From assembly GCF_003610775.1 (NCBI RefSeq), contig NZ_RAQO01000009.1, forward strand, positions 343,478-375,686: 32,209 bases of DNA, given 5' to 3'. Position numbers and translations under genes: made by a program. This document shows positions 28,419 through 32,209 of the stretch, piece by piece; positions within the stretch are counted from its first letter, which is position 1; each line of letters starts with the position of its first letter. Origin of the DNA: Alginatibacterium sediminis. GTDB taxonomy: Bacteria; Pseudomonadota; Gammaproteobacteria; Enterobacterales; Celerinatantimonadaceae. The notes beneath the pieces are model-generated. The model made no database searches. It saw only the letters and a program-made list of their open reading frames with translations, and was not told the origin of the DNA.

Positions 28419-29081
28419 TTAGACAAAACTTGCCGAAGACTCAAAGCTAATAGACTCGTGGTTGCCTGGGTGAAGGATTGTTAACCCGGCTGCATGTAAA
28501 TGCATACGCTTAGCAAAGTGCTTGGCGCGCGGGTGGGCGTAAAACTCGTCCCCAACAATGGGTGTACCAAGGCTTAACATGTGTAAACGGAGCTGATGAG
28601 AACGGCCCGTAATTGGCTGCAACCGAACCGTGAAACTAGTTTCTTTTTGCTGTAACAAGGTCCATTTTGTCTGTGCCGGTTTGCCAGCATATAAATCAAT
28701 CACTTGCCGAGGCCGGTTATTCCAATCACAGCGCATGGCTAGCGATATTAAGCCTTCACTATCGGGGCATTGGCCATAGCATTGGGCTACGTAGTGTTTG
28801 TCAACACTGCGCGCCGCAAACTGACGACTAAGATGACTTTGAGATGTGCTTCCCAAAGCCATTAACACTAAACCCGAAGTTGCCATGTCGAGGCGATGAA
28901 TGACCTTAATGCTAGGCCAGCGCTCAACCGCACGCAGCCACAAACTGTCTTGATGCTCAGCTGCCCTGCCTGGCACTGTTAGTAATCCCGCGGGTTTATC
29001 AAACACGACGATAGTGTCGTCTTGATAAACAACCCTCAGCCATGGGGTCTGAGGGGGAGCGTAAATAAAGGCTGGTCTCAT
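28419..29081 (-). CDS. rluA: Dual-specificity rRNA/tRNA pseudouridine synthase RluA
   Basis: Makes pseudouridine at U746 of 23S rRNA and U32 of several tRNAs in E. coli. The 220 residues have no S4 domain, as expected of RluA. Motifs: VVYQDDTIVVFDKPAGLLTV, HRLDMATSG (62-70) with catalytic D65, RQFAARSVDKHYVAQ, CDWNNRPRQ, KPAQTKW, PITGRSHQLRLHMLSLG and PIVGDEFYAHP. The close match to E. coli RluA favours it over RluC/RluD. Start ATG 29081 directly follows an in-frame TTG; neither has a clear ribosome binding site. It begins 13 bases after the rapA stop, so it is probably expressed from the rapA transcript by coupling. Confidence 0.93.
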   Translation of the reverse strand: MRPAFIYAPPQTPWLRVVYQDDTIVVFDKPAGLLTVPGRAAEHQDSLWLRAVERWPSIKVIHRLDMATSGLVLMALGSTSQSHLSRQFAARSVDKHYVAQCYGQCPDSEGLISLAMRCDWNNRPRQVIDLYAGKPAQTKWTLLQQKETSFTVRLQPITGRSHQLRLHMLSLGTPIVGDEFYAHPRAKHFAKRMHLHAAGLTILHPGNHESISFESSASFV

Positions 29082-29094
29082 CAATCAATGCCAA

Positions 29095-31977
29095 TTATTG
29101 GTGAGAAACAATAACGAAGCGTAAACCTTCAAGCTTGAGTTGAGCATTGTTTAAATACTCTTGCGCCTTATCTTTTACATCTTGTAGGTGAACGATCTCG
29201 CTACTGCGGATACTAGGATTGATGGCTTGCAGCGCCTCAAGTCGTTGTATTTCATAATCGAGATGCTCATTGAGCTCCTGTTGCGATTGAGCAACTCTTT
29301 GTTCAAGCACTGTGGTGGCAGCAAGCTCTGCTTGGCTAACCAGTTCGAAAATTGCAGCTTGCGAGGCGGCAACTAACTTGGTACCAATATGTCGATTTAC
29401 TGGAGATAATTGCGCGTGCAAGGTGGCAAATGCCACTTGTTGAGACAAATCACGACCGTTCTGGTCCAGTAGTATGCGCAGCGGTGCTTGCCCAAGAAAT
29501 CGATCCATAGCCAAATTGGCAGGGGCGTTGGTTTGCGAAGTGTAAATACATTCAACAAAGAAACTACCTAAGGGTAAGGCTTTATTCTTGAGCAAAGCTA
29601 CTGAGGTGCTTCCGCATTCAGTACTTAGTACAGCATCCATGGCTGATATAATTAGTGGATGCTCCCAACTTAAATAGCTTAGTTCTTCACGTGCCAGCGC
29701 AATATCACGACTAAATGTCACGGCAACGCCATCTGCAGGCAGGCTATGCAGCGAGTCAACCAACATATGCTCACCTGGTCGAAGCAATAAACTCGTCTCA
29801 TCTAGGTCATCTTGATGAATACCGAGCACATCAAACAAACCCAGAATGTAGCTCAAGTAAGCTGTTGATTCTTGATCTTTTTCTAGCTGTTTGAGCAAGG
29901 GTTGTACTTCAGTTCGACCAGCAGAACTAATTTCGAGAAGACGGTCACGGCCTGATTCCAATTCGGTTTTCAAAAGGCTCTGCTGTGCTTTAGTTTCTTT
30001 TATAAGCGCTTCAAACTCGCTACTGCTTCCATCTTTATTTTCAACAAAGTTAAATACTTTATCTTGAAAACGTTGAAATAGATTTGCTCCAGTGGCACAA
30101 CTGCTTTCGAAAGCGTTAATCCCTTCATGGTACCAACGTAATAGAGCCGCTTGTCCTGTTTCTTCGAAGTAAGGGACGTGGATCTGAACATCAAATTCTT
30201 GGCCTATTCTGTCTAAACGCCCAATGCGCTGTTCTAGTAAGTCCGGATGCTCAGGTAAGTCGAACATGACTAAGTGGTGGGAGAATTGAAAATTGCGACC
30301 TTCAGATCCAATTTCAGAACACACCATTAATTGAGCTCCGGCTTCATCTTGCGCAAAATAAGCCGCTGCTTTGTCACGCTCTAGTATCGACATGCCTTCA
30401 TGGAATACAGTCCCGCGGATCCCTTCTCGAGTTCTGGCTTCATCTTCAATGGCCATTGCAGTCGCTGCATCCTTGCAAATCAATAATACCTTTTGGCGTT
30501 TATTTGCGCTTAAAAATCCAAGTAACCAATCAATTCTAGGGTCAAAGTCGAACCAGTTTTGCAAGGAATGCGGAACTTGAGTTTGATAGGCGATGTGAGG
30601 GCGAAGATTGTCTTCCAAGTTGTCAAAGCTAAGTTCTTGGTATTCTTGTGGTAGGTGCAATGGATAGCTTTCTAGCAAGCGCACTGGAAAACCCTTTACA
30701 TGCGAGCGGGTGTTTCTGAACAAAATCCTTCCCGTGCCATGACGGTCTACTAAATGTTGCAAAATCTCAGCCCTAACGGCTTGCTGCTGCTCTATAGCGT
30801 TAGAATCCGAGTTAAAAACACTGATTAGCGGCTCGATATCTTGCTCTGATAAAACTTCAGTCAATTGGTTGGCCATAGCGTTATCAAAGTGGTTGTTGTC
30901 AATAACTTTAGCGGCAAGTTCTGCGATCCCTTTGTAGGTAGACTCCTCGCGTATAAAATCTTGATAGTCATGGTAGCGACTAGGATCAAGCAAACGCAAA
31001 CGCGCGAAGTGGCTTTCGTGGCCAAGTTGTTCTGGGGTTGCAGTAAGTAGTAATACGCCTGGAATTGTTGTCGCCAAAGCTTCCACTAAACTATATTCGT
31101 TGCTGGGTTGCTGCTCATCCCAAATGAGGTGGTGAGCCTCATCGACAACTAGCAAGTCCCACTGACTCGCATTGACTTGCGCTGCACGGTTCGGGTTCGC
31201 CGTTAAGTAATCGAGGCTGCAAAGCACTAACTGTTCATCGTCAAAAGGATTACCAGTATCGGATTGAGTATTGTTGCAACGTTCTTCATCAAAAATACTA
31301 AACTGCAAATTGAAGCGGCGCAGCATTTCAACTAACCATTGATATAAAAGTGCTCCTGGAACAACGATTAACACTCGTTTAGCCCGACCTGTAATGAGTT
31401 GTTGGTGCAAAATAAGACCGGCTTCAATGGTCTTACCTAACCCAACCTCATCAGCGAGTAATACTCTTGGGGCGTAACGAGCGGCAACTTCTTGTGCAAT
31501 ATGAAATTGATGCGGGATCAAACTCACTCGAGGACCTTGGAGGCCTCGAAGCTCGGATCGTTGCTGCTCAAACCGATTTTTTAGGGTGTCATAACGCAAT
31601 TCAAAGTTTCGAAAACGATCGATTTGACCTGCAAATAGCCTATCTTGGGGTTTATTAAAACGAATGTTGTGGTCAAGGAAGGTTTCCTTTAGAACACTCA
31701 GTTCCCCGGTTTCACTATGTAGTCCAACATAGAGAAGTATGCCATCAACTTCTTCTATATCTTGTACCTTCAAAGACCAGCCTTCGGCACTGTTGACTTG
31801 GTCACCGGGATTAAAGCGTACGCGCGTAATTGGAGCCTCTTGGCGAGCGTAAACTCGGTTTTCCCCATTTGCGGGAAACAACACACTAATGGTTCTCCCT
31901 TCTAAAGCGACGATCGTTCCAAGACCCAGTTCTGATTCTGAGTCACTTATCCAGCGTTGGCCAAGAGCAAAAGGCAT
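29095..31977 (-). CDS. rapA: RNA polymerase-associated ATPase RapA (HepA)
   Basis: Swi2/Snf2-type ATPase that binds RNA polymerase and frees it from stalled post-termination complexes. The 960 residues match E. coli RapA (968) end to end: N-terminal Tudor-like domains (MPFALGQRWISDSESELGLG, about 1-107), RecA-like lobe 1 with Walker A ADEVGLGKT (175-183), VVDEAHH (DEAH 279-282) and LLLTATPEQLG. Lobe 2 has VFHEGMS, CSEIGSEGRNFQF and LLEQRIGRLDRIGQ. The C part contains the RapA_C domain and coiled-coil-like helices, ending in LRFVIVSHQ. GGAGAG upstream of the ATG is the ribosome binding site. Confidence 0.97.
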   Translation of the reverse strand: MPFALGQRWISDSESELGLGTIVALEGRTISVLFPANGENRVYARQEAPITRVRFNPGDQVNSAEGWSLKVQDIEEVDGILLYVGLHSETGELSVLKETFLDHNIRFNKPQDRLFAGQIDRFRNFELRYDTLKNRFEQQRSELRGLQGPRVSLIPHQFHIAQEVAARYAPRVLLADEVGLGKTIEAGLILHQQLITGRAKRVLIVVPGALLYQWLVEMLRRFNLQFSIFDEERCNNTQSDTGNPFDDEQLVLCSLDYLTANPNRAAQVNASQWDLLVVDEAHHLIWDEQQPSNEYSLVEALATTIPGVLLLTATPEQLGHESHFARLRLLDPSRYHDYQDFIREESTYKGIAELAAKVIDNNHFDNAMANQLTEVLSEQDIEPLISVFNSDSNAIEQQQAVRAEILQHLVDRHGTGRILFRNTRSHVKGFPVRLLESYPLHLPQEYQELSFDNLEDNLRPHIAYQTQVPHSLQNWFDFDPRIDWLLGFLSANKRQKVLLICKDAATAMAIEDEARTREGIRGTVFHEGMSILERDKAAAYFAQDEAGAQLMVCSEIGSEGRNFQFSHHLVMFDLPEHPDLLEQRIGRLDRIGQEFDVQIHVPYFEETGQAALLRWYHEGINAFESSCATGANLFQRFQDKVFNFVENKDGSSSEFEALIKETKAQQSLLKTELESGRDRLLEISSAGRTEVQPLLKQLEKDQESTAYLSYILGLFDVLGIHQDDLDETSLLLRPGEHMLVDSLHSLPADGVAVTFSRDIALAREELSYLSWEHPLIISAMDAVLSTECGSTSVALLKNKALPLGSFFVECIYTSQTNAPANLAMDRFLGQAPLRILLDQNGRDLSQQVAFATLHAQLSPVNRHIGTKLVAASQAAIFELVSQAELAATTVLEQRVAQSQQELNEHLDYEIQRLEALQAINPSIRSSEIVHLQDVKDKAQEYLNNAQLKLEGLRFVIVSHQ

Positions 31978-32006
31978 TGAGGCTCTCCAATATAAAAGGG
32001 GCGGCT

Positions 32007-32034
32007 ATACTAGCGTAAGCTTAACGCATGTCTA
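32007..32034 (-). promoter_or_regulatory. Candidate rapA promoter
   Basis: On the minus strand TAGACA (32034-32029; five of six consensus bases) and TAGTAT (32012-32007) are spaced by 16 bases, about 30 bases before the rapA start codon. Confidence 0.45.
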
Positions 32035-32072
32035 GTCCAAATTGGAGAAACAGAAACTTTTTTAAACAGTAT

Positions 32073-32100
32073 TTGATGCTGCTCGTTTTAGGCATATATA
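32073..32100 (+). promoter_or_regulatory. Possible upstream promoter pointing out of the window
   Basis: TTGATG (32073-32078) and TATATA (32095-32100), spaced by 16, with A/T-rich DNA upstream. It could be a second promoter of the predicted rRNA operon. The perfect ribosome-binding-like AAGGAGA (32100-32106) just after it would be at or upstream of the start of transcription, so its meaning is unclear. Confidence 0.3.
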
Positions 32101-32145
32101 AGGAGATCCATTTGTCTCTTAGTACAGAATTTCAACGATGCTAGT

Positions 32146-32200
32146 TATTTCAAAATAATATTCAAAAAAGCCTTGCGCTAAATGGTGTGATCCCTATAAT
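32146..32200 (+). promoter_or_regulatory. Probable rRNA operon P1 promoter
   Basis: TTGCGC (32173-32178) and TATAAT (32195-32200) are spaced by 16 bases, as in rrn P1 promoters. The -10 context CCTATAATGC is the same as in E. coli rrnB P1 from memory, and it is followed by the C-rich ACCCCAC. Upstream, 32146-32170 is nearly all A and T with A-tracts, the place and look of an UP element. The transcript would start at or just past the window edge. The identity of the downstream gene is inferred; a strong tRNA operon promoter would look similar. Confidence 0.7.
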
Positions 32201-32209
32201 GCACCCCAC

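Noticed and set aside
32112-32144. Ten-codon reading frame (TTG start) behind a perfect AAGGAGA
   Set aside because: Too short, with a weak start codon and no similarity I can recognise; the region looks like promoter DNA before an rRNA operon. Could be a gene remnant, but nothing supports it beyond the ribosome-binding-like bases.

Overview
The window is a stretch of chromosomal core genome from a gammaproteobacterium. The proteins read as close relatives of E. coli QueG, Nnr, HflX, RapA, LptD and IspB. The order lptD-surA-pdxA-rsmA-apaG-apaH, with folA convergent to apaH, is the enterobacterial order. Next to it sits the amgK-murU pair known from Pseudomonas and absent from E. coli. Base composition looks moderate (mid-forties % GC by eye, not computed). 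A marine lineage such as Alteromonadales or Kangiellaceae would fit, but I cannot fix the genus. Coding density is very high. I see no insertion sequence, prophage, CRISPR array, toxin-antitoxin pair or recognisable defence cluster.

Left part (1-12957): the 3' part of a tRNA-Gly(GCC) is followed by queG (minus), whose start codon overlaps that of the divergent nnr. A tightly coupled plus-strand run follows: nnr-tsaE-amiB-mutL-miaA (NAD(P)HX repair, tRNA t6A synthesis, septal peptidoglycan cleavage, mismatch repair, tRNA i6A synthesis). Then come hfq-hflX-hflK-hflC, a terminator, yjeT and purA. A terminator that can work in both directions separates purA from the convergent ispB.

Middle part (12979-17888): ispB (minus) diverges from rplU-rpmA, which have a promoter, a foldable leader and a strong terminator. 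obgE follows with its own terminator, then yjjP-yjjB (a split ThrE-type exporter) and folA, closely spaced and probably co-transcribed.

Right part (17903-32209): a minus-strand envelope and maintenance operon lptD-surA-pdxA-rsmA-apaG-apaH has overlapping or nearly touching genes. LptD is the outer-membrane LPS translocon and SurA is the chaperone that delivers outer-membrane proteins. Divergent to it is amgK-murU, a MurNAc recycling shortcut to UDP-MurNAc. A 204-bp gap with three consecutive inverted repeats, one a perfect 25-bp stem, lies before djlA. A DUF3530 gene, rluA and rapA follow on the minus strand. The window ends on what looks like an rRNA-operon P1 promoter (A/T-rich UP region, TTGCGC, 16 bp, TATAAT, then a C-rich stretch), so an rRNA operon probably begins just outside.

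I found no convincing undescribed multi-gene system. The leads worth checking are non-coding: the palindromic block at 26415-26552, the rplU leader whose outer stem covers the ribosome binding site, and the hairpin in the hfq leader. The least characterised gene is the DUF3530 protein with an acidic insert.
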